From Baffinella frigidus (lineage: Eukaryota; Cryptophyceae; Cryptomonadales; Baffinellaceae): a stretch of DNA of 14,493 bases. Location: positions 30,148 through 44,640 of the forward strand of contig MU646999.1 in the NCBI GenBank assembly GCA_026770585.1, given 5' to 3'. Position numbers and translations under genes: made by a program. Every line of letters begins with the position of its first letter. Positions within the stretch are counted from its first letter, which is position 1. Below, piece by piece: positions 1 to 7,660 of this stretch. Below the pieces are notes generated by a model. That model was not told the DNA's origin. It was given only the letters and a program-made list of their open reading frames with translations, and ran no database searches.

Positions 1-70
<70 letters not shown>
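1..70. repeat. 70-base poly-G run at window edge
   Basis: The first 70 bases are all G. The run cuts directly into the PP4R3 reading frame, where it would encode only proline on the minus strand. A G homopolymer of this length at the edge of a window is most easily explained as a contig-end or sequencing artefact, but a genuine homopolymer cannot be excluded. Confidence 0.95.
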
Positions 71-72
<2 letters not shown>

Positions 73-504
73 CTTGATATCGCGGAGGTCCTCCGAGCCG
101 TTGAGCCGCGCGGCATCCGACGCCCCCGCGTCGTCGGCCTCCTCGAGCGGATCGTTCGGGGAGCGGCCCTGCACCTGGCAGATAATCTCCCACACCTGCT
201 GCGCGCCCTTCGCCTCCTGGAAGGAGAGCGCGACGTCCTCGCGCGTCTCGGGGTTGGTCCACGTCACGATCGTGTCGCCCTGCCGCTGAAACACCTCCTC
301 CTCAAAAATCTTCGTCACCAGTAGCTCCTTGTCGGTCGGGTTCTCGGCCGACACGCGGAAGCCCAGCGAGTCATACTCAGCGATCAGCTCGCAGTTGACG
401 TAGCCCGTCCCCCGATCGTCCCACTGCCCGTCCACCCCCAGCACGTATACCTTCACCCGCCGGTTCGCATCCTGCAGACCCCCCTCCGCAACTTCGGTCG
501 CCAT
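71..504 (-). CDS. PPP4R3: Protein phosphatase 4 regulatory subunit 3 (PP4R3/SMEK), N-terminal part, truncated
   Basis: The minus strand reads open from an ATG at 504-502 for 144 codons until it meets the poly-G run. The product carries the N-terminal EVH1/PH-like domain of PP4R3 (Smk-1, SMEK, yeast Psy2) at about residues 14-115. Recognisable family motifs are RRVKVYVL and QWDDRGTGYV (residues 15-36), QGDTIVTW (75-82), ALSFQEAKGAQQVWEIICQV (92-111) and QG (112-113). In this family the domain recruits substrates to the PP4 catalytic subunit; PP4 acts in DNA-damage recovery, cell-cycle control and chromatin regulation. Residues 117-144 are a diverged linker leading to the missing helical-repeat region, so most of the protein (usually 700-900 residues) is absent. 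Codons are strongly GC-ending and no intron is needed in the visible part. The start is chosen because it is the only in-frame ATG before the domain and leaves a 14-residue leader, similar to the short leader of known members. Confidence 0.93.
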
Positions 505-1228
505 AGCCCACGCACCACGCGAACAGGCTCCTTAGTCTTCTCTGTGACGAAGTGGGCCGCTCCTCCGAATCATCCACCTGCGCGCGCGCACCCCGGTCAG
601 CCCGTCAGGGTCCCAGCCACCTAACACCAACCTCGCGAAACGCAGGCTGCAGAGACTGTCACAGCAAAGCCACTTCACAGCGCACGCGGAACCCGTCCGC
701 TCGCTTCACGCAGAAGTGGGGGCCAGAGAAAAATCGTGGGGCCGCGCGCACAAAATCAAATCTCCAGGGCTGCGCCTGGAGCGTCCGCCCAACCCGCACA
801 CGCGCGGGGATCCGCTGAAGCTCGGCAGGGCCCCGAAGAGCAACGCAAACCAAACGGTGTTGGGCCGCGGGCGGGACCGCACCGTCGGCGGCTCCGCGAA
901 CAGCACGAGGGTGCCGAGGCTCAAACCTGAATCCCGTTGACTAAAACAAAACTACGCTAGACCTGAGCGGGGGCAATCTGAACTCACCTTGGGCGGCCAA
1001 AGTTGACAGAATGGCTCAAATTCCCCGGAGGCGGGCCCGTGGATCTGGCCTGGTGTCAACTTATGAACTTTCATTTTCCCCAGATCTGGGGAAATTTGCA
1101 CTACGGCAACTTTTGATTGCTCCCGGTCACGTCTAAAGTAGAGTTGACAAACTGGAAGTGGACGGAAACCATAACGCGTTTGACCGGTTTCGCATGCACG
1201 AAAAAAAACAAGGTGAAACAGTGGCAAG
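505..1228. promoter_or_regulatory. Divergent intergenic region between PP4R3 and the zinc-finger locus
   Basis: This 724-bp stretch separates two divergently oriented loci, so it should hold the upstream regions of both. Several short reading frames cross it on both strands, but they overlap each other and show no recognisable domain. No clear TATA box or other core promoter element stands out. TTGAC motifs occur at about 1003 and 1143, and a 20-bp palindrome lies at 1075-1094. The promoter role is inferred from gene orientation only. Confidence 0.4.
1075..1094. repeat. 20-bp perfect palindrome upstream of zinc-finger locus
   Basis: TTTCCCCAGATCTGGGGAAA is a perfect two-fold palindrome with no spacer. 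It lies about 135 bp upstream of the first ATG of the Tudor/zinc-finger locus. It could bind a dimeric regulator or be one more example of the palindromes common in this window. Confidence 0.7.
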
Positions 1229-1863
1229 ATGGGGGCCGGCGCGGTTCTGGAGGTGCTTTTCGCGGACGGGGTGTGGTACCGTGTGAGGCTGGTGGAGCGG
1301 GTGGCGGGGACGGAGTCGACGAAATGGCGGGTGCAGTTCGACGACGGGGAGGCGAGAGACGACCAGCGTTTGCTGCCATTTCCATCCAACCATCGAGCGG
1401 CGAGGAATTCTCCGTGCGGTTCGACCCTGGCGCGTACGGGTCGACGGTGGAGGTGTGCTTCGACGGTCAGTGACACCGCGGGAGGCTGGTGGAACTGGTG
1501 AGGGGCAGTAAGCATTGGGGGGTGGCGTTCGATGACGGGGACTGGGCGGAGGACGTGAGCCTTGGGGGCCCGGACGTGCGGTACGTGTTCGCGGGGAGAG
1601 GAGTGGCTGGGCAGGGGGTTGGACAAGGGGGGGGGGGTGATGTGGGAGAGGGTGGAGGGCAGGAATCAAGGAGGAGGGTGAGGACGGAGACTGGGGGAGG
1701 AGACAAATCGGGTGGAGCGGCCATGTCTGCTTCCTCAGGGCATAGGAAAATACTCAGGGCGTCAGAAGAGGCCTTCGCAGGAGTCTTCTTCCTCAGGGGC
1801 TCTCAACAGGCCTGTGTGGAGCTCTGCCTCCTCGCAGGCTCAAAGATGCCTGAGCAGGAGGAT

Positions 1864-1947
1864 GAGGAGGAGGAGGAGGAGGAGGAGGAGGAGGAGGAGG
1901 AGGAGGAGGAGGAGGAGGAGGAGGAGGAGGAGGAGGAGGAGGAGGAG
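1864..1947 (+). repeat. (GAG)28 trinucleotide repeat coding for poly-glutamate
   Basis: Twenty-eight uninterrupted GAG codons form a pure microsatellite within the zinc-finger reading frame. It encodes a poly-Glu stretch between the Tudor-like and zinc-finger parts. Purity suggests recent slippage growth and probable length polymorphism. Two shorter interrupted GAG/GAA tracts follow at about 2020-2046 and 2061-2080. Confidence 0.95.
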
Positions 1948-2166
1948 TCGCCGAAGAAATGGCGCGCGGGTAAGGCTGGCGGGATGGTGCGTGGCGGGAG
2001 GCAGGCTCGCCGGGAGGAGAATGAGGGGGAGGAGGAGGAGGAGGAGGGGAGCGAGTCAGGGGAGGAGGAGGAAGAGGACTCTGAGCAGGAGTCGTCGAAG
2101 AGGGCGAAGCAGTGGCGCGTGGGTAAGGCTGGTGGGGCGAAGTGCGAGAGGCCGCGCCCACATGTC

Positions 2167-2750
2167 TGCGAGACGTGCGGCAAGTCGTGCCCTTCGCCCA
2201 GCGACCTGGCTAGGCACATGCGGTCGCATTCGGGGGAGAGGCCGCGTGTCTGCGAGACGTGCGGCAAAACGTTCTCGTCGTCCAGCAAGCTGGCTTTGCA
2301 CATGCGGACGCATACGGGGGAGAAGCCATACGCCTGCGAGACGTGCGGCAAGACCCTCTCGCAGGATGGCCACCTGGCTGTGCACACGAGGACGCATACG
2401 GGGGATATGCCGCATGTCTGTGCCACGTGCGGCAAGGCGTGCTCGACGTCCGGCGGCCTGGCTGAGCACATGCGGACGCATACGGGGGAGAGGCCGTACC
2501 TCTGCGAGACGTACGGCAAGGCGTTCTCGACCTCCAGCAACCTGGCCGTCCACATGCGGACGCATTCGGGGAAGAGGCCGTACGCCTGCGAGACGTGCGG
2601 CAAGGCCTTCTCCGAGTCCAGCAAGCTGGCTGTGCACATGAGGACGCATTCGGGAGAGAGGCCGTACCTCTGCGAGTCGTGCGGCAAGGCCTTCTCCGAG
2701 TCCAGCAACCTGGCCAGGCACTTGCGGACGCATTCGGGGGAGAGGCCGAA
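2167..2750 (+). repeat. 84-bp tandem repeat encoding the C2H2 finger array
   Basis: Seven units begin (first Cys codon) at 2167, 2251, 2335, 2419, 2503, 2587 and 2671, all exactly 84 bp apart. Bases outside the recognition helices are nearly identical, while predicted DNA-contact positions -1, 3 and 6 differ: S/D/R, S/K/L, Q/H/V, T/G/E, T/N/V, E/K/V and E/N/R for fingers 1 to 7. The last linker ends in SGERP and then passes into unrelated sequence, so the array may once have been longer. Confidence 0.9.
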
Positions 2751-2811
2751 TTCTTTACGTGTATTTGTGTGTGGTGTAGGCAACAGAGTAGACGTACATG
2801 TACAGAAGTAA

Positions 2812-3452
2812 ACGCATGCGATCTTGGGTCTCCTAATTCTCACCAGTGCAAGACGCGAGAAAGCATTAATGATCAAAACGTCAGGATCGGGAGTTTGGAG
2901 CACCGTGGGCTCGAGTAGCAAATGCTGGATGTCCCTGAGCCTGGGCCTCACAGAGGGGCCCGCTGCGATGGTGCGACGCGACCCGAGGCGCGGAGAACCC
3001 CCATAAACCCCCGGTACCACCTCAGAGGGACCCTCTGCAGGCACGGCTGGGTTTGCCGGTATGGTAACAATTCGGGGGGGATTAAGAGGAGGTCACTCCA
3101 CGGACCTTCTGGTCCCGTTCGCAGTGCACTCTGATGACTGGTGAAAAGGCCAGGCCGGGAACTGGGGCCCTGCCGACCCGCCCACTGACGCTGCAACGAT
3201 CCGGCTCCAGTTCCCTCGCCGGGACCATGTTCGGCCGGCCCGGGACCCCACGTTCGCTCAAGGTGCAGGCCCCACCGGTGGTGGACCCCTGCGCCTTAGT
3301 GTCACGGTGTTTGGAGCACTGCGGGGCCCAGATAGCATTCATGCACTAGAACCCTACAGGCTCCTATTAATGGGGATGTCACGCCACCGACCTTCTATTC
3401 CCCGGACTCGTGGTGGCGGCAAGCCACTCACAAATACAGCGGCTCTCGCATT
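2812..3452. other. Gene-less spacer after the zinc-finger locus
   Basis: No convincing coding sequence is seen. A weak inverted repeat pairs 3153-3169 with 3203-3220 (GGGAACTGG/CCAGTTCCC core). The phrase TTTGGAGCAC recurs at about 2895 and 3310, in both cases within GC-rich surroundings. Otherwise I see nothing interpretable. Confidence 0.5.
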
Positions 3453-3542
3453 GCCACAAAAACAATAAAACAATGCCAAAATTTGAGGATCATTAGCACC
3501 AGCATCGTCAACGTTTTGCACTGTTTATTGTTTTGGTGTGGC
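3453..3542. repeat. Inverted repeat with 29-30-bp arms
   Basis: The left arm 3453-3482 (GCCACAAAAACAATAAAA...) pairs with 3514-3542 (...TTTATTGTTTTGGTGTGGC) around a spacer of 31 bp, with small indels. It lies 10 bp from the next, larger fold-back, so the two may be parts of one composite element. Confidence 0.75.
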
Positions 3543-3552
3543 CAACAGATTA

Positions 3553-3714
3553 ATAGGATAACGGCCTGAAAATGGGGTAGTTAGGCCTACGGCATTGCCT
3601 AGGACCTCCTACTGTAGGCCGAGACTTTTTGGTCCTAGGATCCCTCGGCCTACGGTAGGAGGTCCTAGGCAATGCCGTATGCCTAACTACCCCATTTTCA
3701 AGCCGTTAGCCTAT
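3553..3714. mobile_element. Fold-back element with 71-bp arms
   Basis: Arms 3553-3623 and 3644-3714 are reverse complements at 67 of 71 positions, around a 20-bp loop (3624-3643). The arms contain repeated CCTAGG, TAGGCC and CTACxGTAGG blocks that also occur near 6866-6890, 9660-9780 and 10965-10980. With no coding capacity and near-complete self-complementarity it resembles a fold-back or MITE-type element. Element status is inferred; the hairpin itself is directly visible. No clear target-site duplication was identified. Confidence 0.8.
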
Positions 3715-3813
3715 GAAGATGCGAGGCCCGCTCGGCAGGCGTGTGTGCGGCGGTGCGTGCGAGGAACCAACCCTTTATCCCCTGTTCACGAGCCTCTGCA
3801 CTGGAACGCTAAA

Positions 3814-3913
3814 CGCGATCCGAAAGCAAAAATGCTTTCTCTGCAGTCCTTTCTACGGAAGGGCGTGTCGTTGGCATATGTTGGGCGAAATTAAAACCTG
3901 AAGGGCCTAAAGG
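3814..3913 (+). repeat. 100-bp dispersed repeat, copy A (inverted relative to 10729-10826)
   Basis: The reverse complement of this segment matches 10729-10826 with only scattered differences, including the distinctive blocks GCAAAAATGCTTTCTCTGCA, GGGCGTGTCGTTGGCATATG and TTAAAACCT. The two copies are about 6.9 kb apart in opposite orientation. Confidence 0.85.
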
Positions 3914-4214
3914 GTGAGTACAGGAGAAAGGGCGTCTTTTCAGAGCGGCTGTCAGGGCAACCTTCGCTACCAGATGAGACCCCGCGTGGGAGGAAAGAGG
4001 CCGCAGAGGCCAAGACCGGACGCACTAGCGAGACCAAAGATGCCTTCATTAGTCAACCACCGAGGCTCGTCACCTGTCCGACCGAGGCTCACAACATGGG
4101 CACCTCACTTTTAAGGTCCACCATCCGAGGACCACCGTACAGGGCCCTGCACAGGGATACCTCGTATACGAGAAACCGTAACTTAAGAGTACGGAACGAA
4201 TTCGATCCCTGTGC

Positions 4215-4277
4215 GTTCTTAATTTAGTACCAGAAGGTTGACTAAACGCGTCAACCCGCTGGTACTAATCTAAGAAC
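4215..4277. repeat. Nested cruciform-type hairpin
   Basis: Outer arms 4215-4233 and 4259-4277 are 19 bp with two mismatches; inside them GGTTGAC (4236-4242) and GTCAACC (4250-4256) form a second perfect stem around a 7-base loop. Function unknown. Confidence 0.75.
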
Positions 4278-4474
4278 ACGACGAACCCTGCACAATTTAA
4301 GGACACGACGACCGAGGGTTCAGAGTTCAGGGTATGGGATCCAAAACGTGCCATAAGAACTCGAGCGGTCCGTGCGAAGAACTCTGGGATAGAACAAGTT
4401 CCAGTGTCCGCCTATGTTGGGAGCTCGAAGGACCCAAAGGACCAAACGGACTCTAGCACGCCTCGGTCTGTCTG

Positions 4475-4613
4475 CCACCAACCCTCACAGTCTGGGCAAA
4501 TTGAGAAAAATGGCACCAAAAATCCCCTTGGAGGCCGTCGGATTCCAACGGCCTCCAAGGGGATTTGATGTTTTTTGACTTTTTCGATTTGCCCAAGTTG
4601 TGAGGGTTGGTGG
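4475..4613. mobile_element. Fold-back element with about 65-bp arms
   Basis: The inner 19 bp of each arm (4520-4538 and 4548-4566; AAATCCCCTTGGAGGCCGT and its complement) are perfect around a 9-base loop. The outer arms (CCACCAACCCTCACA at 4475 and its complement ending at 4613, plus GGCAAAT) pair with a less conserved middle. The sequence is unrelated to the 3553-3714 fold-back, so it would be a second family. Element status is inferred from structure. Confidence 0.75.
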
Positions 4614-5482
4614 TGGGACGCGCACGTCTTCGGAGCCACAGAAAAAAAACAGAGAACTCTGGAGAACTTCACGTTCTGGGATTCCGAGAGGGTTTAAGGT
4701 TTGGGGTTTAAGTTTCAGGGTTGAGGGTTGAGGTTTGAGGGTTCAGGGTGAGGGTTTCGGGTTCAGGGTTTAGGGTTTAGGGTTTAGGGTTTAGGGTTTA
4801 GGGTTTAGGGTTTGGGTTTTAGGGTTTAGGGTTCATGGTTAAGGGTTTAGGGTGTAGGGTTTAGGGTTTAGGTTTGAGGGTTTAGGATTTAGTGGTTAGG
4901 GGTGAGGGTTCAGGGTTCAAAGGTTCAGGGTTGAGGGTTGAGGGTTGAGGGTTGAGGGTTGGGGGTTGAGAGTTTAGTGTTTATGGTTTGAGATTTGTAT
5001 TTGAGGGTTTGGGGTTTGGGTATTGGGTTTAGTGTTTTGGGTTGAGGATTGAGGTTTGAGGATTCAGGGTGCAGGTTTCAGGGTTCAGGGTTCAGGGTTT
5101 GGGTTGAGTGTTTAGGGTTTAGGGTTCAGGTTTTAGGTTTTAGGTTTGAGGGTTCAGGGTTTGAGGGCTTAGGGTTCAGGGTTCAGGGTTTCGGGTTTAA
5201 GCTGGATTTATTGTTCAGAAATTCGGGTTCAGCTTTCGGGGTTTATGGTTTAGGTTTCAGCTTTTAGGGTTTGGGATTCAGGGTTTAGGGTTCAGGGTTC
5301 AGGATTTAGGATGAATGATTTAGGGCTCCGGTATGGTGTTTTGGGTGTAGGGTTTGGGGTGCAGTGTTTTGGGTTAAGGATTAAGGTTTGAGGGTTTGGG
5401 TTTATGGTTTATGGTTTAGGGTGTAGGGCTCAGAGTTTTGGGTTTAGGATTTAGGTTTTATGGGTTTGTGATTTAGTGTTAA

Positions 5483-5524
5483 GTGTTTAGTGTTTAGTGT
5501 TTAGTGTTTAGTGTTTAGTGTTTA
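5483..5524 (+). repeat. Variant heptamer block (GTGTTTA)6
   Basis: Six exact tandem copies of the TTTAGTG variant lie inside the degenerate telomeric tract. A second run of about five copies is at 5821-5855, followed by TTTAGCG variants near 5887-5905. Confidence 0.9.
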
Positions 5525-5672
5525 GTGTTGAGGGTTTAGGTTTTAGGGTTGAGGGTTTGGGGTTGAGGGTTTAGGTTTTGTGGTGAATATTTTCAGGGTT
5601 TAGGTTTTAGGGTTTAGGGTTTAGGGTTTAGGGTTTAGGGTTCAGAGTTTAGGGTTCAGGGTTGAGTTTTCA

Positions 5673-5676
5673 GGGT

Positions 5677-5749
<73 letters not shown>
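5673..5749 (+). repeat. Variant heptamer block (GGGTTGA)11
   Basis: Eleven exact tandem copies of the TTGAGGG variant, with a shorter run of the same variant at 4928-4968. Such pure blocks within a degenerate tract indicate local amplification of one variant. Confidence 0.92.
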
Positions 5750-5750
<1 letters not shown>

Positions 5751-5958
5751 GGTTTATGGTAAAGGGTTTAGGGTTTAGGGGTGTAGGTTTGAGGTTGATG
5801 GTTTAGGGTTGAGTGTTTGATGTTTAGTGTTTAGTGTTTAGTGTTTAGTGTTTAGTATTTAGTGTTTGGGTTTAGTGTTTAGAGTTTAGCGTTTAGCGTT
5901 TAGCGTTGAAGGTTTAGGGTTCAGCGTTCAGGGTCAGGTTTTTTAGCGTTATTGTTCA

Positions 5959-6613
5959 TGGCTCATGGTTTAGGGTCTACGGGGCGACTGGACGCGATTA
6001 TTGGCGAAGACTCTGGTGAGGAAGGTGGTTTTGATGGTTCATAGTTGAGGGTTTATGGTTCAGGGTATAGGGCTTATTGTTCAAGCTTTAGGCTTTAGCT
6101 TTGGGCTTGAGGGTTGCAGGGGAACTCCAACGACGCTGCGCCATCGGGGAAATGACACTAAGTGTGTGATTCAAGGGGAGAGTGACAATAGTGTTGGTCA
6201 AACCAGACACTCCCGACAAGTGTCTGAAACCATAAACATCTGTAGTAAGCCTTAACCCTAAACACCAGCAGTAGCATCTAGCTCTTCCTGAGTTAATCTT
6301 GCCCCCCCATTAAATACAGTTACATACTTTTTTGCTGAAGTGTTTGTACGGAGTCTTGATCTAAATATATTGAATGAGGAGCCTAGAGAGATTGATAATT
6401 TATCGCCAAACAACCAGCGTCAGCGCCGCACATGCTACGCATTGTGCCACTTACTGTACCCGGTGTCGGCCGTTCATACGAGCATTTTCCGGATGGATTC
6501 TAACTCCACCTCCTACGTTTGATTGAAGAGGGGCCTAGATTAGGTGGAGGCAGAGCTAGAAGTGTAGAGGGGTTGGATGACTGACGGATACACCTCTGAA
6601 CCTGCCCATCCTA
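5959..6613. other. Spacer between the two telomeric repeat tracts
   Basis: Mostly AT-rich, non-repetitive sequence. It includes a weak telomere-like stretch (6033-6112) and one short opposite-orientation AACCCTAAAC (6253-6262). A 60-codon open frame at 6340-6522 lacks an ATG start and any recognisable domain. No gene is called. Confidence 0.5.
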
Positions 6614-6755
6614 AACCTGAACATCACAGGGTCTAGGGTCTAGGGTTTAGGGTTTAGGGTTTAGGGTTTAGGGTTTAGGGTTTAGGGTTTAGGGTTTAAG
6701 GTTTAGGGTTTAGGGTTGGTCATGCACGCGTAAGCAGAACCTGAACATCACAGGG
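6614..6755 (+). repeat. Short pure telomeric array inside an 18-bp direct repeat
   Basis: AACCTGAACATCACAGGG occurs exactly at 6614-6631 and again at 6738-6755. Overlapping the first copy's last three bases, GGGTCTA x2 (6629-6642) leads into eight perfect GGGTTTA units (6643-6698) and three degenerate ones to 6719. Then 18 bp of non-telomeric sequence reaches the second copy. The layout looks like telomeric DNA inserted with duplication of the flanking site. Confidence 0.9.
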
Positions 6756-6805
6756 GGTACTCACGAAGATGGGCACACCCCGGCCCAGGACCATGCAGGA
6801 GGACT

Positions 6806-6920
6806 ATTCCTATCCCGTAAGTAACCATGCGGACAAATTTGACCGCACAGAGATCGTAAGCAGGTCCTAGGGCCCTACGGTAGGGCGTATGAGCCTACTC
6901 GCCACTTAAGGGATAGGAAT
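6806..6920. repeat. 17-bp inverted repeat pair enclosing CCTAGG/CTACGGTAGG sequence
   Basis: ATTCCTATCCCGTAAGT at 6806-6822 pairs with ACTTAAGGGATAGGAAT at 6904-6920 with one mismatch. The enclosed 81 bp includes TAGGGCCCTACGGTAGGG, a motif shared with the 3553-3714 fold-back. Possibly a small non-autonomous element. Confidence 0.6.
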
Positions 6921-7178
6921 TCGGAGCTCGAGTTTGACCACCATCATCTGTTAATAAGTCCTTTTTGAAATAAAATTCGTTATATGTTGTGAGGACCATC
7001 CGAGGGTCGTTGCGTGTCCTTCTTCCCGAGAATCCCCTTTATTTACACGCCATTTCAAAATCTTCCTGCACACAGCGTTCTACGAAGGGATTCTGTCAGG
7101 AAAAAAAAGGAAAAAACTCACGGATGGCCTACAGTAGGTTCCTATGGATTTTTCACCTACGGGTGATTCACGAAATCC

Positions 7179-7220
7179 GATTCGCGATTCTTAGTGGCTC
7201 GCCACCAAGAATCGCGAATC
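7179..7220. repeat. Hairpin with 19-bp arms and 4-base loop
   Basis: GATTCGCGATTCTTAGTGG (7179-7197) and CCACCAAGAATCGCGAATC (7202-7220) pair with one mismatch around loop CTCG. The outer GGGTGATTC (7161-7169) can also pair with GAATCACCC (7216-7224), giving an alternative fold. Confidence 0.85.
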
Positions 7221-7660
7221 ACCCCCACTCTGGCAGAGCTAGACATCCGTGAGGTCCTTTAGGTGTGGTGAGCTCCCACCCATAGGCCAACGAGAGAGGT
7301 CTTGCTCCTTTAGATCCTTTAGGTTCTTCGAGCTCCCAACACAGGCTGACACCGGAACTTGTTCTGCAGGAAAGCCATGCTTGATGCCAGCTGGCAGAAG
7401 CCCACGCGGTAGAGTCGAACAGGTAGGCTCCAAGAGAGAATGGCTCAAACTCCAGGCCTTGATGTGAGTGTTCTTTATTGACAACCAACTGGTCCGGATC
7501 CGCCATCCATATCTCCGAGTTGAATTAGCGGACCGGCCTCGCGCCATGGGAGTCACGCCACTACTCTCCCACTCCGTGCTGGGCGCGGGATAAGGATGCC
7601 TAGTTCTGGCAGAGCTAGGCGTCCTGCGGGTCCTTGAGGTTTGGTGGAGCAAGACATCCT

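Larger units (their letters stand above)
1229..2811 (+). pseudogene. Tudor-like / acidic / seven-finger C2H2 zinc-finger protein, frame apparently disrupted
   Basis: An ATG at 1229, in good context (GCAAGATGG), opens a frame with a Tudor-like module: VLEVLFADGVWYRVRLV, then WRVQFDDGE. A second such module (VEVCFDGQ, then HRGRLVELV and GVAFDDGDWAEDV) lies in another frame from about 1420, so a shift between about 1375 and 1420 is needed. Inside the second module TGA at 1471-1473 sits where the first module has Trp. After that stop the frame is open to TAA at 2809-2811, with an in-frame ATG at 1723 (362 residues). It has 28 Glu codons (1864-1947), more acidic/basic low-complexity sequence, then seven C2H2 fingers spaced 84 bp apart from 2167 to 2733 with TGEKP/SGERP linkers. 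Finger 5 has Tyr (TAC, 2512-2514) for the second zinc Cys. Such proteins are probably nuclear DNA- or chromatin-binding factors. Acceptor-like sequences end at 1738, 1797 and 1838, with a GGTGAG donor-like site near 1677, so introns are possible, but none clearly removes the TGA. Pseudogene, sequencing error or unusual splicing remain alternatives. Confidence 0.75.
3715..4474. other. Gene-less spacer with dispersed-repeat copy and hairpin
   Basis: This stretch holds one copy of a dispersed repeat (3814-3913), a perfect 12-bp palindrome CTCGTATACGAG near 4161-4172 and a cruciform-type hairpin (4215-4277). An open frame of 99 codons from 3595 starts inside the preceding fold-back and shows no domain, so it is not called as a gene. 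Confidence 0.5.
4688..5958 (+). repeat. Degenerate interstitial telomeric repeat (TTTAGGG type)
   Basis: About 1.27 kb of G/T-rich DNA is built of heptamers related to TTTAGGG, with variants TTCAGGG, TTGAGGG, TTTAGTG and TTTAGCG. The G-rich strand is the plus strand throughout, so it is oriented like a right-hand chromosome end, yet about 8.5 kb follows. Perfect TTTAGGG runs occur at 4766-4807 (6 units) and about 5608-5640. Related but weaker telomere-like sequence continues at 6033-6112. Short open frames in this block are by-products of the repeat. Confidence 0.92.
6756..7660. other. Gene-less stretch with inverted repeats and CCTTTAGG motifs
   Basis: Contains a 17-bp inverted repeat pair (6806-6822 with 6904-6920), a near-perfect hairpin (7179-7220) and CCTTTAGG octamers at 7256, 7316 and 7657. 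The longer open frames here (7239-7652 minus, 6989-7252 plus) show no recognised domain or coding bias that I can defend. Confidence 0.5.

Noticed and set aside
952-1669. Pro/Arg-rich minus-strand frames over the Tudor-like modules
   Set aside because: They are antisense to a recognisable domain and show only compositional bias.
1712-2641. 309-codon Arg-rich open frame on the plus strand, and 225-codon minus frame 2056-2733
   Set aside because: Both are shifted frames of the same 84-bp repeat and GAG run; neither has a domain.
1803-3044. 413-codon open frame on the minus strand
   Set aside because: It is the antisense of the zinc-finger array and the GAG tract (poly-Ser, repeated GLSPxCVRMC phrases). 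Antisense frames of C2H2 arrays are often open by codon bias.
4215-4277. GGTACTAAT next to paired sequence, resembling the 3' end of bacterial or organellar 23S rRNA
   Set aside because: The match is only about nine bases and no other rRNA helix is present around it; it is explained by the local inverted repeat.
4412-4672. 86-codon minus frame across the fold-back
   Set aside because: It reads through both arms of a hairpin; no domain and no independent coding signal.
5049-5267. 72-codon frame of repeated GFRVQGFGF-type residues
   Set aside because: A by-product of telomeric heptamer repeats.
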